Part shown: in pieces, positions 45,674-54,880 of the stretch
Layout of the letters: every line of letters begins with the position of its first letter
How positions within the stretch are numbered: the stretch's first letter is position 1
Origin: Blastopirellula retiformator
GTDB lineage: Bacteria; Planctomycetota; Planctomycetia; Pirellulales; Pirellulaceae
Assembly: GCF_007859755.1 (NCBI RefSeq)
Contig: NZ_SJPF01000002.1
Location: 998,648-1,062,647 of the forward strand
Reading direction: 5' to 3'
DNA: 64,000 nucleotides
Program-made: the position numbers and the translations under genes
Notes under the pieces: model-generated
Database searches by the model: none
What the model was told of the DNA's origin: nothing
What the model saw: only the letters and a program-made list of their open reading frames with translations

Positions 45674-46612
45674 ATGTCGATTGAAATCGCCACCCTGCGT
45701 GACGCCACGTCTGGCGCCTCGGCTGATATTGCGGTCGGTTACGGCTTCAACTGTTTTCGTTTTACGGTCCCCAATGGCGAAAAGTCGGTCGAAGTCTTGT
45801 GGGCCGAGGAAGGCTTTGAGTCGGGCGAATTGCGGGCGTCGAGCAGCGGCATCCCGGTCCTTTTCCCTTTTCCTGGCCGCCTGAAGGATGGCGTGCTGCA
45901 GTGGGAAGGAAAAGAATATCGCCTGCCGCAGAACGATCGGACCGGCAATGCGATTCACGGCTTCGTCTATACGCGACCATGGCGGACCATCGCGCAAACC
46001 GAAAGCAGCGTGACGGCCGAGTTCAAGGCGTCGGTCGATGATCCCAGCATTCTGGAAATGTGGCCGGCCGATTTTCAGATTCGCGCGACCTACGCGCTGA
46101 CCGGCACCACGCTGACGGCCGTTTTTGAAGCGACCAACTGCGGCGACGCTCCGCTGCCGTGCGGACTCGGTACGCATCCCTACTTCCGCGTGCCGCTCGG
46201 CGGCAGCTCGGCCGACGGCTGCAAAATCAACGTGCCGTACCACTGCGAATGGACGTTCGCCGACAAGATGGCGACCGGAGAGAAGAGGGCGGCCGAGCCG
46301 CTCGCCGCTTCGTTTGCCGATACCTCGTTCGACAACGCGTTTGGCGACCTTGAGTGGAACGACGGCATCTGCGTAACGTCGATCGAAGATCTGGAAAGCG
46401 GCATGAAGATCACGCAGACTTTTTCCAATGAGTTTATCGGCGTCGTTCTTTACAACCCGGGGCATCGCGAGGCGTTCTGCATCGAGCCTTACTCGCTGAT
46501 TCCGGATGCGTTTCAAGTCGCCGACAAAGGCGTCGATGCGGGACTGCGCGTGCTGCAGCCGGGCGAGTCGTTCGCGGCCAAGGCGGACATCGCCGTGACG
46601 ACGACCAAGTAG
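45674..46612 (+). CDS. Aldose 1-epimerase (mutarotase) family protein
   Basis: A 312-residue galactose-mutarotase-fold protein, likely interconverting alpha and beta anomers of a hexose in the cytoplasm. The catalytic histidines are seen in NAIHGFVYTRPW (about 91-102) and GLGTHPYFRVPL, and the catalytic Glu in FCIEPYS. GIPVLFPFPGRLKDG is the conserved N-terminal strand. Length is normal. ATG 45674 was chosen; no Shine-Dalgarno is obvious. It ends 29 bases before a strong bidirectional terminator. Substrate specificity cannot be read. Confidence 0.85.
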   Translation: MSIEIATLRDATSGASADIAVGYGFNCFRFTVPNGEKSVEVLWAEEGFESGELRASSSGIPVLFPFPGRLKDGVLQWEGKEYRLPQNDRTGNAIHGFVYTRPWRTIAQTESSVTAEFKASVDDPSILEMWPADFQIRATYALTGTTLTAVFEATNCGDAPLPCGLGTHPYFRVPLGGSSADGCKINVPYHCEWTFADKMATGEKRAAEPLAASFADTSFDNAFGDLEWNDGICVTSIEDLESGMKITQTFSNEFIGVVLYNPGHREAFCIEPYSLIPDAFQVADKGVDAGLRVLQPGESFAAKADIAVTTTK

Positions 46613-46640
46613 TTATCGACCGGTTATCGCAAGAAGCAAA

Positions 46641-46671
46641 AAAAGACCGTGGCGTTGGCCACGGTCTTTTT
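46641..46671. terminator. Bidirectional intrinsic terminator
   Basis: AAAAGACCGTGGC-gttg-GCCACGGTCTTTT: a 13-bp perfect stem with an A tract before and a T tract after. It lies between the convergent mutarotase (plus) and heme-protein (minus) genes and can serve both. Confidence 0.9.
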
Positions 46672-46717
46672 CGTTTTACGCGCAGAGTTCTGAACGTCTG
46701 CAGCTGGCAAGCATGGC

Positions 46718-47119
46718 TTACTCAGCGGCGACCGGCAGTTTGCCCGCCTTGATCAGTTCGCCGTAGGTTTCGCCGGTCGGCGACTTTTCGGCTTCCAGCT
46801 TCACCAGGATTTCGGTGAATTCCTTTTGAGCCTTCTCTTTGTCTTCTTTCCGAGCGGCGACAAATTCCTTCTTGTCGACCAACTCGTCCATGGCGGCGCC
46901 ATAGGCATTGCGATTCTTCTTCGATTTGCCTTCGTGGCACAGGTTGCACTTCACTTCGGCAACCGCGGCGGCCAGCGCCTTTTCGCTATCGGTCTTCGGC
47001 TCTTTGACGTTATAGTTGGCGATGAACACCTCCATAAACGGCTTAATGGCGAAGGCCTGATCCGCGGTGACGACCGAGGCAACAGCGCCCAAAATCAGAC
47101 AGAACAGAACTTTCTTCAT
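46718..47119 (-). CDS. Exported protein with one CxxCH heme motif
   Basis: A 133-residue periplasmic protein. The signal peptide is about 1-24 (MKKVLFCLILGAVASVVTAD then QAFA), followed by a small helical domain with KCNLCHEGKSKKNRNAYG. Cys58, Cys61 and His62 form a classical c-type heme site, and the C-terminal half is Lys/Glu-rich helix. It may be an electron-transfer or sensor protein; no partner is adjacent. ATG 47119 follows TTGGAGGATAAGG. Its promoter at 47239-47267 is the best sigma70-like promoter in this part of the window. Confidence 0.75.
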   Translation of the reverse strand: MKKVLFCLILGAVASVVTADQAFAIKPFMEVFIANYNVKEPKTDSEKALAAAVAEVKCNLCHEGKSKKNRNAYGAAMDELVDKKEFVAARKEDKEKAQKEFTEILVKLEAEKSPTGETYGELIKAGKLPVAAE

Positions 47120-47238
47120 CCTTATCCTCCAAGGGGTTTACGCGAGACCTGCCTAGCAGCTCCAGGTTGTACGGCAAACGGTCTTATTCAGGTGGGTTAT
47201 GGGCAGGGAGGGTGCGCGTGGGAATGCCGATGTTGTTC

Positions 47239-47267
47239 TATTAAAATGGCCGGAATTCCCGTGTCAA
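47239..47267 (-). promoter_or_regulatory. Sigma70-like promoter of the heme-protein gene
   Basis: On the minus strand TTGACA (47267-47262), a 17-base spacer and TTAATA (47244-47239). Transcription would start near 47232, giving a leader of about 112 bases with no obvious structure. Confidence 0.65.
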
Positions 47268-47351
47268 GCTACTCCCTCTACTGATTTTCCCCGTTACCAC
47301 CCCTTATTTTACGACAAAAACCAACTAACGGGCTCTTTTTTTACAGGAAGT

Positions 47352-48182
47352 TCATTTCCCGTGATCCAGCCGCGGGTCGAGAGCGTCTCGGAGCCCGTCC
47401 CCCAGAAGGTTGAAACCGAGGATGGTGATCGAAATCGCCAGCCCTGGCGCGATGGCCGGCCAGATGCTGGTCGACAAGTCATTTTTCGCCTCGGCCAGCA
47501 TCCCCCCCCATTCGGGAATCGTCGGATCGCCGCTGATCCCTAAGAACGACAGGCCCGCCACTTCCAGGATGGCGCTGCCCAGCCCAAGCGTCGCCAATAC
47601 GACCAGCGGACCTACCAGCCCCGGCAGAAGCGACCAGAAGAAGATATGACGCGTTGTAGCGCCGGCGGCGACAGCCGCAGTCACATATTCATGCGAACGC
47701 AACGTGAGCGTCGTGGCGCGAATCTGACGGGCGAAGATCGGAATGTTGATCAAACCGACCGCCACAATCACTGCCGGCCAACCTGGCGCCAGCGCCGCCA
47801 TCACCAGCAATGCAATCAGAATCGCTGGAAATGCCAACACGACGTCAATGAAGCGCATAATCGTTTGGTCGACGACGCCAGGGAAATATCCAGCCGCTGC
47901 GCCCAAAGGAACGCCCAACAAAATCGCCAGGCCGATGGACAGTCCGCCGGCGGTCAGCGACAAACGCGATCCGTAGATCACCCACGTCAGCACATCTTTC
48001 TCGTTGGTGTCGGTTCCCAGCCAATGGGCGGCGCTGGGCGGGGCCAGCTTCTCGCTCCGCTCATCGATTGGATAGGGCGCAATGACATTGGCGGTCACCG
48101 CCACGACGCAGACGATGATGACGACGGCGCCCCCTAGCAGCGCGCCCCGATTCGACAGAAACCGCTTCCAAGATCGGTCCAT
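47352..48182 (-). CDS. Peptide/nickel-type ABC transporter permease (DppC/OppC family)
   Basis: Inner-membrane permease of 276 residues with six helices. Typical DppC features are the N-terminal helix and the loop YPIDERSEKLAPPSAAHWLGTD. The EAA-type motif is RSHEYVTAAVAAGATTRHIF, and the C-terminus has GGMLAEAKNDLSTSIWP plus FNLLGDGLRDALDPRL. The start ATG 48182 is 3 bases after the stop of the second permease, so they are coupled. The three genes at 50759-47352 form one operon. No ATPase genes follow, so these permeases must share ATPases encoded elsewhere. Confidence 0.87.
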   Translation of the reverse strand: MDRSWKRFLSNRGALLGGAVVIIVCVVAVTANVIAPYPIDERSEKLAPPSAAHWLGTDTNEKDVLTWVIYGSRLSLTAGGLSIGLAILLGVPLGAAAGYFPGVVDQTIMRFIDVVLAFPAILIALLVMAALAPGWPAVIVAVGLINIPIFARQIRATTLTLRSHEYVTAAVAAGATTRHIFFWSLLPGLVGPLVVLATLGLGSAILEVAGLSFLGISGDPTIPEWGGMLAEAKNDLSTSIWPAIAPGLAISITILGFNLLGDGLRDALDPRLDHGK

Positions 48183-48185
48183 GGG

Positions 48186-49181
48186 TTACGTCTCCGTCCG
48201 AATACGAGGATCGAGCCAGAGATACGTCAGGTCGAGAATCAGGTTGGCCGTCACAAACATCACCGCAATCACCAGCGCGGCCCCCTGCACCACCGCGTAG
48301 TCTTGCTCGCGCACGGCGGTCACCAGGTAGCGTCCCAGGCCGGGCCAGTTGAAGACGGTCTCGGTCAGTACGGCGCCCGAGAGCAACATGCCAACCTGAA
48401 AGCCGGCGATATTGACGATCGGCACCGACGCGTTGGGCAGCGCGTGTCGCCAGACGATTCGCCATAGGCTGGCGCCTTTCGCTTTCGCCGTCCGCAGATA
48501 GTCGGACGAGAAAACCTCGAGCATGCTGCTCCGCGTGATCCGCGAAATCACCGCCGCCGGAATCGTCGCCAGCGCCGTCGCCGGCAACAGCAAGTGCCGC
48601 AAAGCGTCGACCGCCAAGTGGAATCGCCCGGTAAAGATCGCCTCGAACAGGAAAAAGTCGGTGTGAAACTGCGAGATCATCGTCGGCGCGACGCGGCCGC
48701 TGGTTGGCATGTTGGTGAAGATCGTCATCAGACAGATCCCCAAAAAGAAGACGGGCACGCTCACGCCGACTAGTGCCAACGTCATCGCCACGTAGTCAGG
48801 CCAGCTGCCCCGCCACAGCGCTGATGCGACCCCAGCGCCGATTCCCATGGGGATAGCGAACACAATTGCCGCGAGCGAAAGTTCCAGCGTCGCCGGAATC
48901 GTTTCCAGCAATCGCTCGGCGACCGAATCGCCATGAAAGAACGACACGCCCAGATCGCCTTGGAGCAGTTCGCCCGGCAGATCAAGCAGCTGCACCCAGA
49001 TTGGGCGATCCCAACCTTGGCTCGACATCGCGTCGGTCACCCGCTCTGGCACCGCATGTTGGCCAAACCGGGCGAGCGCCGGATTGCCCGGCAACAGGCG
49101 GATCGAAATGAAGATCAACACGACGGCGACCGCGACGGTCGCTACCGACTGCATGATTCGAACGAATAGAAATCTCGCCAC
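48186..49181 (-). CDS. Peptide/nickel-type ABC transporter permease (DppB/OppB family)
   Basis: The 331-residue permease has the DppB N-terminus (RIMQSVATVAVAVVLIFISI, RLLPGNPALARFG) and the loop DRPIWVQLLDLPGELLQGDL GVSF. The EAA motif is SSDYLRTAKAKGASLWRIVW, and helix VPVFFLGICLMTIF is present. It starts with GTG 49181, 18 bases after the substrate-binding protein gene, and is followed by the DppC-like gene after 3 bases. Substrate is probably oligopeptides or a related metabolite. Confidence 0.87.
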   Translation of the reverse strand: MARFLFVRIMQSVATVAVAVVLIFISIRLLPGNPALARFGQHAVPERVTDAMSSQGWDRPIWVQLLDLPGELLQGDLGVSFFHGDSVAERLLETIPATLELSLAAIVFAIPMGIGAGVASALWRGSWPDYVAMTLALVGVSVPVFFLGICLMTIFTNMPTSGRVAPTMISQFHTDFFLFEAIFTGRFHLAVDALRHLLLPATALATIPAAVISRITRSSMLEVFSSDYLRTAKAKGASLWRIVWRHALPNASVPIVNIAGFQVGMLLSGAVLTETVFNWPGLGRYLVTAVREQDYAVVQGAALVIAVMFVTANLILDLTYLWLDPRIRTET

Positions 49182-49199
49182 GGCGACGGCAACCTTCGT

Positions 49200-50759
49200 C
49201 TAGCGTTTCAACTTGGTCAGTCGCAGACGAGTCAGCGACGAAGGATGCAGCAGATAGCCAGTGACCGCTTGATTTTGCACGTTGCGGACCGACGTATGAA
49301 CCAGCGGCAACAGCGGAGCGTCGGCGAAGATCTGCTCTTGCGCCTGATGATACAGCTCGACCCGTTTGTCGTGATCCATCTCGGTCTTCGCCGCGGCCAA
49401 CAAGTCATGCACCTTCTGACTGCGATAGCGGCTCATGTTGTTGCCGCCGACGTCGTTGATGTTGTCGGGATCGAGCAACGTGTAAAGAAAGTTGTCTGGG
49501 TCGGGCATGTCGGCCGACCAGCCGGCCAGGCCCAGTTGATGTTCGCCGCGAGTCATCCGGCGAAAGTGCTGCGAGTTCTCGTTGGTGACGATTTCGGTTT
49601 CGATGCCGACCTTGGCGAGCGAGTCCTTGATAAAGATCGCCGTTTGTCGCGGCTGCTGCATGTAAGGCCGGGGATCAGTCATTACAAATAGTTGCACCTT
49701 GACCGGGGTCGGCACGCCGTCGGCCGCCGCTTCGGCCAGCAGTTGTTTCGCCTTTTCGGGATTGTACTCCCGATCCTCCATCTCAGCGTGACTCCCCCAC
49801 AACGTCGGCGGGACCAGCGTCTTCGCTTTGGTCGCATGTCCCGAGTAGGCCGACTCGATCAGCTGATCGCGATCGATCGCATACCAGATCGCTTCGCGAA
49901 TCCGCTGGTCGTCGAGCGGGGCCTTGTCGTTGTTCATCGTCAGGTAGGCGACGTTCATCCCCTCCTTTTCCTGCACGACGACGCCCGGTTTCTCGTCCAG
50001 GGAGTCAATTTCGGCCGGCGGCAGATTGTCGGCGATGTCGATCTCGCCCCGCAGCAGTTGCTTGACCCGCACGGCGCTTTCGCCGACCGGCAGGAAGATG
50101 ACGCCGTCAATCTCGGGGCGTCCCCGCCAATGGTCGTCAAACGACAGGAGCGTCAGCTGTTGGTTGACGTTCCACGAGTCGAACTTGAACGGGCCCGTGC
50201 CGACGGGGTGCTTCCAGAACTCGACCTCGTACTTTTTGACCGCGGTTGGGCTGACGATGCTGGACGGAAACATCGACATCGTCGTCAGAAACGCCGCCGT
50301 GGGCCGTTTCAAGCGAATCTTGACGGTCAGCGGATCGACCGCCGTGACCGACTCGATCGCCTCGAACGACTGGGCGTACGGAATCACCGGATCAAACACA
50401 TACGGATGGTCGGGCTTGGTCAATCGCTCGAGCGAAAAGACGACTGCGTCGGCGTCGAGCGGCGTTCCATCATGAAACGTCACGCCCTCCCGCAGCTTGA
50501 AGGTCCATTCCAACCCATCGTCGCTGGTCGTCCACGACTCGGCCAGGCTCGGGACGAGATCGAGCGTCTCATCGTCGAACGTCACCAAGGTATCGTAGAT
50601 GTTGCACATTACCTTGACCGACTCGCCGATATCAGTCTGGATCGGATCGAGCCGATCCGCATCGTCGCCGCGGCCATAGATCAAGATATTGCTCGGCGGG
50701 GGCGGAGCGCCACAGCCGACGAGCATCGACAAAATCAGACAACAAAGAAGCGAGCGCAT
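49200..50759 (-). CDS. ABC transporter substrate-binding lipoprotein (DppA/OppA family)
   Basis: A 519-residue family 5 solute-binding protein. The signal peptide with lipobox (MRSLLCCLILSMLVGCG) shows it is a lipoprotein. Typical features are DADRLDPIQTDIGESVKVMC, LVPSLAESWTTSDDGLEWTF, LREGVTFHDGTPLDADAVVF (the family signature) and PAEIDSLDEKPGVVVQEKEG. It captures peptides or similar solutes for the two permeases encoded downstream. ATG 50759 has a GAAAGAA site. It is first in the operon. Confidence 0.88.
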   Translation of the reverse strand: MRSLLCCLILSMLVGCGAPPPPSNILIYGRGDDADRLDPIQTDIGESVKVMCNIYDTLVTFDDETLDLVPSLAESWTTSDDGLEWTFKLREGVTFHDGTPLDADAVVFSLERLTKPDHPYVFDPVIPYAQSFEAIESVTAVDPLTVKIRLKRPTAAFLTTMSMFPSSIVSPTAVKKYEVEFWKHPVGTGPFKFDSWNVNQQLTLLSFDDHWRGRPEIDGVIFLPVGESAVRVKQLLRGEIDIADNLPPAEIDSLDEKPGVVVQEKEGMNVAYLTMNNDKAPLDDQRIREAIWYAIDRDQLIESAYSGHATKAKTLVPPTLWGSHAEMEDREYNPEKAKQLLAEAAADGVPTPVKVQLFVMTDPRPYMQQPRQTAIFIKDSLAKVGIETEIVTNENSQHFRRMTRGEHQLGLAGWSADMPDPDNFLYTLLDPDNINDVGGNNMSRYRSQKVHDLLAAAKTEMDHDKRVELYHQAQEQIFADAPLLPLVHTSVRNVQNQAVTGYLLHPSSLTRLRLTKLKR

Positions 50760-50843
50760 ACGTTCTTTCGATTAACTGCGATCGGGGCTGGGAAATTATT
50801 TTAGCGCCAAATTGGCTGGGGTCACACCCCGTGACGAAGAGAT

Positions 50844-53504
50844 TTACGGGAGTTCGCTGGGAGAAAGGACCGGACTGCCGACCGCAGGAGCGTCAGCAGG
50901 AAATTTCGGCAGTTTCGCAAAGTCCGCCCCAGCGATCTCGGCGCCTGCCTTCTTGTCGTAGGCGTAATTCCCTTCCGCATCCGCATCCAAGCGATAGTCG
51001 CTCAGCAGCCGCTGCGAAAACGGAGGCAGGCTCTCCATTTGCCGCGCCCAGACAATCGGCTCTCGTTTGGCAAATTTGTCCCCTTCGACCGCGGCGCCCC
51101 ACTTCTCAGCGTTCAGCGCCTCGATCTCCAGGCGAGTTTTCTTTTCCCAAAAAATCTGCCGCAAGCTGTTGGTCAGATCGTAAAAGTTGTTGTCTCCCTT
51201 GAACCGGACCGATTTCAGATCGTCCAGCTTCGCGCTGGGGGCGCGATCGTACTGCAGCAACATCGCTTCGGTCGGCGACCAGCGGACGATGCAGTCGGTC
51301 AGCGTCGCTTCCAGGTCGCGCTGCTCGGGGAATTCGCTGGAGCTTTCCAGGCGGAACAAGCCTTGGCTCGCCGCCGCGGTGACCCGACTCATCCGCACGT
51401 CAATCAGTTCGGTCGAAGTTTTGGTCGAGCCTTGCACGTCAAGCAACACGCCTGAGATCGCCAACAGACCGTTCTGCCAATCAAATTTGAACTGCGACGC
51501 CTGATCCAGATGCACGACGTCGGTCTCGCCCCGAATCGCCGTATCGACCAGCGAAATCGACGGCGGCCGGTACATCATCACTTCGGTCGTCGTCGCTGGC
51601 GTGATCGCAATTGCCAGCGGCCGCCGAAAGACGGCCGGCAACACCGCCATATTCGGCGGAGCGGCGACGGTAAAGGTGCAGCGATTCGTTTTGATAGCGC
51701 CGCCGGTTTCCAGCAGGAACAAACAGCCGGGGTCGACCGAGGCGTCGGTCGTCTCCAACCGAAACGCCAATCCCTCGAACAACGCCTGCACGCGTCCGAC
51801 GCGAATCATGTTACGGTACATCGACATCGCGTGGATCGACAGCGTCAACTCTGGCGAAAAGCCGACGGCAGCCCGCATCGTGATCTTTTCGGTATCGGCG
51901 TCCCCTTCCAACAGCAGCGGCGCCTCGATCCTAACCCGGCCGTTAAAGCGGAGTTCGATCGTATCGATCTTGGGGTCGAGCTTCGCCTTGGTGACGGCGT
52001 CATAAATCTGCGTCGCGCTGGCGACGTTGACCACTTTGACGTTCGGCATGTCGACCGCGGCCGGCGGCAAGATCATCGGCAGCGGCGAAAGCGGGGACTC
52101 CAGCGGATTGGTTTCCCGCGGCGTCGTTGGCGACATCGGACTGGGAGTCGTCCCTTTCGGGTCAGGTTCTGGAATTGCGCCGATGCCGCGATCGTCGCGA
52201 GGCGGCGTCGCGGACGGATTGCCAGTCGCGCTGCCGAGGCTTTGAAAGCGGCTCTCGTCCTCGAAGGTGAGCTTCGGCAGAAACTCGTGACTGCTGCGTG
52301 CCGACCAAACGGCGTCCATCACAAAGAAGATGGCGATAAACGCCAAGATTGGCGCTACCCACGGAAAGTGACGTTCGATGATCGTTGGCGGCTGCACGTC
52401 GGCCGCGATCGTCATTCCTCCGCCATGCTGCAGGCGAAAACCGAGGTCTTCGCAAAAGAGCAGCATCTCGGCGATGAACTCGGCCGGCGTTTGATAACGA
52501 TCTTGCGGATTCTTGGCGGTCAGTCCGCCCAGCAGCACCATGATTTCGTCCGGCAGGTCGTCGCGCAGTTCGCGCGGGTCAAGCGGTTCGTCGCTGCTAT
52601 GACTGAGCAACTTCTGCAGCACCGTCCCTTCCGGAAACGGCGGCCGCCCAGTCAGCATGTAGTACAGGGTACAGCCGAGCGAATAGAGATCGCTGCGGAC
52701 GTCGGCCAGACGAGGGTCGCGGGCCTGTTCCGGCGAAATATAGTCAAATGTGCCGAGCGTTACGCCGCTGGCGGTCAGGTCCCCCTTGTCGTCATCGACC
52801 TGATGCAACCGGGCCAGCCCCATGTCGACCAGTTTGGCGGTCCCGCTGGAGGTGACCAGAATGTTGGACGGCTTGATGTCGCGGTGAACGATGTCGCGCT
52901 GCGAGGCATGATGCAGCGCCTCGGCGATTTGCAGCGAGTAGTCGAGCGCCTGCTCGACCGGCAGCGGTCCATCGCGATCGACCAGGTCGCGGATGTTGTA
53001 TCCTTCGATGTACTCGAAAACGATGTAGTTCCAATCGTTGTCGGTACCGACGAAGTAGACGCGGGCAATGTTCGGATGATCGAGCCGGGCGGCGCTCTTC
53101 GCTTCATTACGAAAGCGGTTGACCGTCTCTTCGCTACCGTTGTTCTCGCGCGAGAGAACTTTGATCGCGACCTCGCGCCCCAACAATTTGTCGAATCCGC
53201 GGAAGACGGCGCCCATACCGCCGGCTCCGATGAACTCACGCAGCTCAAAATGGCCAAGCGTCTGCCCGACCAGGTCGTTGTTCAGCCACGCGCTGTTGAT
53301 CGGCCGAATGGTCGAACCACCGTTGCCGTCCGACTTGTCGCGGGCCGAGATGACGGTCGCTTGCTCTTCGGTCGTCATCAACATCTCAGGCGCCGTGGTC
53401 GACGGCATGTCGCGTCCCGACGATACCTTCGTTTCGCTCGGCGCAGGCGCCAGCGACGAAGAAGGCTCTTTCGGCAGATCGGAGTCGGGCGACTTAGAAT
53501 CCAC
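50844..53504 (-). CDS. Membrane-anchored Ser/Thr protein kinase with large C-terminal domain
   Basis: The 886-residue protein has a disordered N-terminus (1-75) and a Hanks-type kinase at about 84-345. The kinase shows the GAGGMG loop (93-98), VAIK Lys115, HRDIKPSN (207-214), DMG (227-229) in place of DFG, and YISPEQ. A juxtamembrane region leads to one helix (about 385-405, FPWVAPILAFIAIFFVM). The C-terminal 470 residues are exported: a Pro/Thr linker, then a beta-rich domain like right-handed beta-helix repeats (IYDAVTKAKLDPKIDTIELR). Such kinases are numerous in planctomycetes. GTG 53504 is the start used. Confidence 0.88.
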   Translation of the reverse strand: MDSKSPDSDLPKEPSSSLAPAPSETKVSSGRDMPSTTAPEMLMTTEEQATVISARDKSDGNGGSTIRPINSAWLNNDLVGQTLGHFELREFIGAGGMGAVFRGFDKLLGREVAIKVLSRENNGSEETVNRFRNEAKSAARLDHPNIARVYFVGTDNDWNYIVFEYIEGYNIRDLVDRDGPLPVEQALDYSLQIAEALHHASQRDIVHRDIKPSNILVTSSGTAKLVDMGLARLHQVDDDKGDLTASGVTLGTFDYISPEQARDPRLADVRSDLYSLGCTLYYMLTGRPPFPEGTVLQKLLSHSSDEPLDPRELRDDLPDEIMVLLGGLTAKNPQDRYQTPAEFIAEMLLFCEDLGFRLQHGGGMTIAADVQPPTIIERHFPWVAPILAFIAIFFVMDAVWSARSSHEFLPKLTFEDESRFQSLGSATGNPSATPPRDDRGIGAIPEPDPKGTTPSPMSPTTPRETNPLESPLSPLPMILPPAAVDMPNVKVVNVASATQIYDAVTKAKLDPKIDTIELRFNGRVRIEAPLLLEGDADTEKITMRAAVGFSPELTLSIHAMSMYRNMIRVGRVQALFEGLAFRLETTDASVDPGCLFLLETGGAIKTNRCTFTVAAPPNMAVLPAVFRRPLAIAITPATTTEVMMYRPPSISLVDTAIRGETDVVHLDQASQFKFDWQNGLLAISGVLLDVQGSTKTSTELIDVRMSRVTAAASQGLFRLESSSEFPEQRDLEATLTDCIVRWSPTEAMLLQYDRAPSAKLDDLKSVRFKGDNNFYDLTNSLRQIFWEKKTRLEIEALNAEKWGAAVEGDKFAKREPIVWARQMESLPPFSQRLLSDYRLDADAEGNYAYDKKAGAEIAGADFAKLPKFPADAPAVGSPVLSPSELP

Positions 53505-53646
53505 GACCGCTACGGACCTCGAGACTAGTGAGGCGAATGTTCAGGAAAAGGGAAGATGCCGCCGCAGACGACGAGATGGAAACGGCGTGCATCCATAAGC
53601 TGATTCTAGACGGACGCCCTTAATCGTCAACCGAATGTCTCGTCTG

Positions 53647-53760
53647 CTAATGACTTACGAAAAAACGTTGCGTCCAAAGAACGGCGATAACAATTGCGCC
53701 GATCATGCCGCTCAAGCCGCCCAACAGAGCCCCGGGCCACCTAAACCATGTCGCCAGCAT
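53647..53760 (-). CDS. Small membrane protein overlapping the end of rsgA
   Basis: ATG 53760 lies inside the 3' end of rsgA in another frame and opens 37 codons: MLATWFRWPGALLGGLSG, then MIGAIVIAVLWTQRFFVSH. One hydrophobic helix with Gly spacing is followed by a basic end. The 20-base overlap with rsgA suggests translational coupling. No family is recognised; the evidence is composition and arrangement only, so chance remains possible. Confidence 0.35.
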   Translation of the reverse strand: MLATWFRWPGALLGGLSGMIGAIVIAVLWTQRFFVSH

Positions 53761-54868
53761 GGATCTGGCAGTAACTTTCGTAGCGCCGCGTGTCGAGAAA
53801 CCCGTCCGCGACCGCTCCCTTGACGCCGCACCCCTCTTCGTGAGTGTGCGAACAGTCGGGAAATCGGCAGCCGGTAATAAAGGGGCGGAGGTCTCGAAAA
53901 TAACCGGCCACTTCCTCCGGAATCACGTCCCACAGCTGAAACTGCCGAATCCCCGGCGTGTCGACCACATGCCCTCCCGCTTCCAGCGGAACCAAACTGG
54001 CGGTCGTCGTGGTGTGCCGCCCTTTGTCGGTCGTTTCGCTGACGTGCCCGACGCGCAGATTCAGACCGGGCTCGATCGCATTCAAAATGGTCGACTTGCC
54101 GACGCCGCTTTGCCCCGACAAGACGCTGGCCCGGTCTTTCACGACCGCCCGCAGTCGAGCGACGCCGATTCCCTCGGTCGCCGAGAGCAGAATCACCTGG
54201 TAACCCATCTGACCATAAACGCCAACCAGCGGTTGCAAGTCGGCAGGCCGTACCAAGTCGATCTTGTTGATGCAGATGATCGGCTTGATGCCCGCCTTCT
54301 CGGCGGTAATTAGATAGCGGTCAATCAGGTTCGGCTTCAAGTATGGCTCCGCCGCGCTGGCGACGATCAACAGTTGATCGACGTTGGCGACGATCACATG
54401 TTGCCGCCGTTTGCTGGCCCGGCAGAGCACGCCGTAGCGTGCCTCGATGCTTTCGATGATCCCTTCCTGGTTATCGGCAGGGCGAATCCAGACAAAGTCG
54501 CCCGCAGCAACCACATGCCGCTGATCGGTCGAGAGCGTCTTCAACAGCCGCCGCGTGGCGCACCGATAGATCTGTCCGCCGTCGACTTCGACCTCGCTGT
54601 TGAGGCCGCGGACTCGCAGCACGCGTCCTTGGAGACATTGCGACGGATCGAAATCGATCTGCAGTTCGCCGTCGTCCCCTTCGGTCGCGCCGTGGATCGT
54701 TCGCTTGCGGGTCAGTTCCCCTTTGCCCGACAGTCGCTCGGCCGAGGCGAGCTTGTCATGATTCAGCTCGTCCTTGGCGAACTGCCGGGTCAGGTCCGAG
54801 CCGCGAACCCGCGAAGAGCGATTCTTCCGGAATTCAGTGCGAAACTTCTTCGAGCCGCGCTTCGCCAT
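53741..54868 (-). CDS. rsgA: Small ribosomal subunit maturation GTPase RsgA
   Basis: A circularly permuted GTPase that checks late 30S subunit assembly. The 375-residue protein has an OB-fold (about 78-150), then the permuted G domain: NKID (201-204, G4) precedes Walker A GQSGVGKS (252-259) and DTPG (303-306). The C-terminal zinc site CRFPDCSHTHEEGC (Cys334, Cys339, His341, Cys347) follows. The N-terminus is about 75 residues longer than in E. coli and Lys/Arg rich (MAKRGSKKFRTEFRKNRSSR), perhaps for rRNA contact. It lies 12 bases downstream of ftsH on the same strand, so the two are probably co-transcribed. Confidence 0.95.
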   Translation of the reverse strand: MAKRGSKKFRTEFRKNRSSRVRGSDLTRQFAKDELNHDKLASAERLSGKGELTRKRTIHGATEGDDGELQIDFDPSQCLQGRVLRVRGLNSEVEVDGGQIYRCATRRLLKTLSTDQRHVVAAGDFVWIRPADNQEGIIESIEARYGVLCRASKRRQHVIVANVDQLLIVASAAEPYLKPNLIDRYLITAEKAGIKPIICINKIDLVRPADLQPLVGVYGQMGYQVILLSATEGIGVARLRAVVKDRASVLSGQSGVGKSTILNAIEPGLNLRVGHVSETTDKGRHTTTTASLVPLEAGGHVVDTPGIRQFQLWDVIPEEVAGYFRDLRPFITGCRFPDCSHTHEEGCGVKGAVADGFLDTRRYESYCQIHAGDMV

Positions 54869-54880
54869 AGGAATCTGCGA

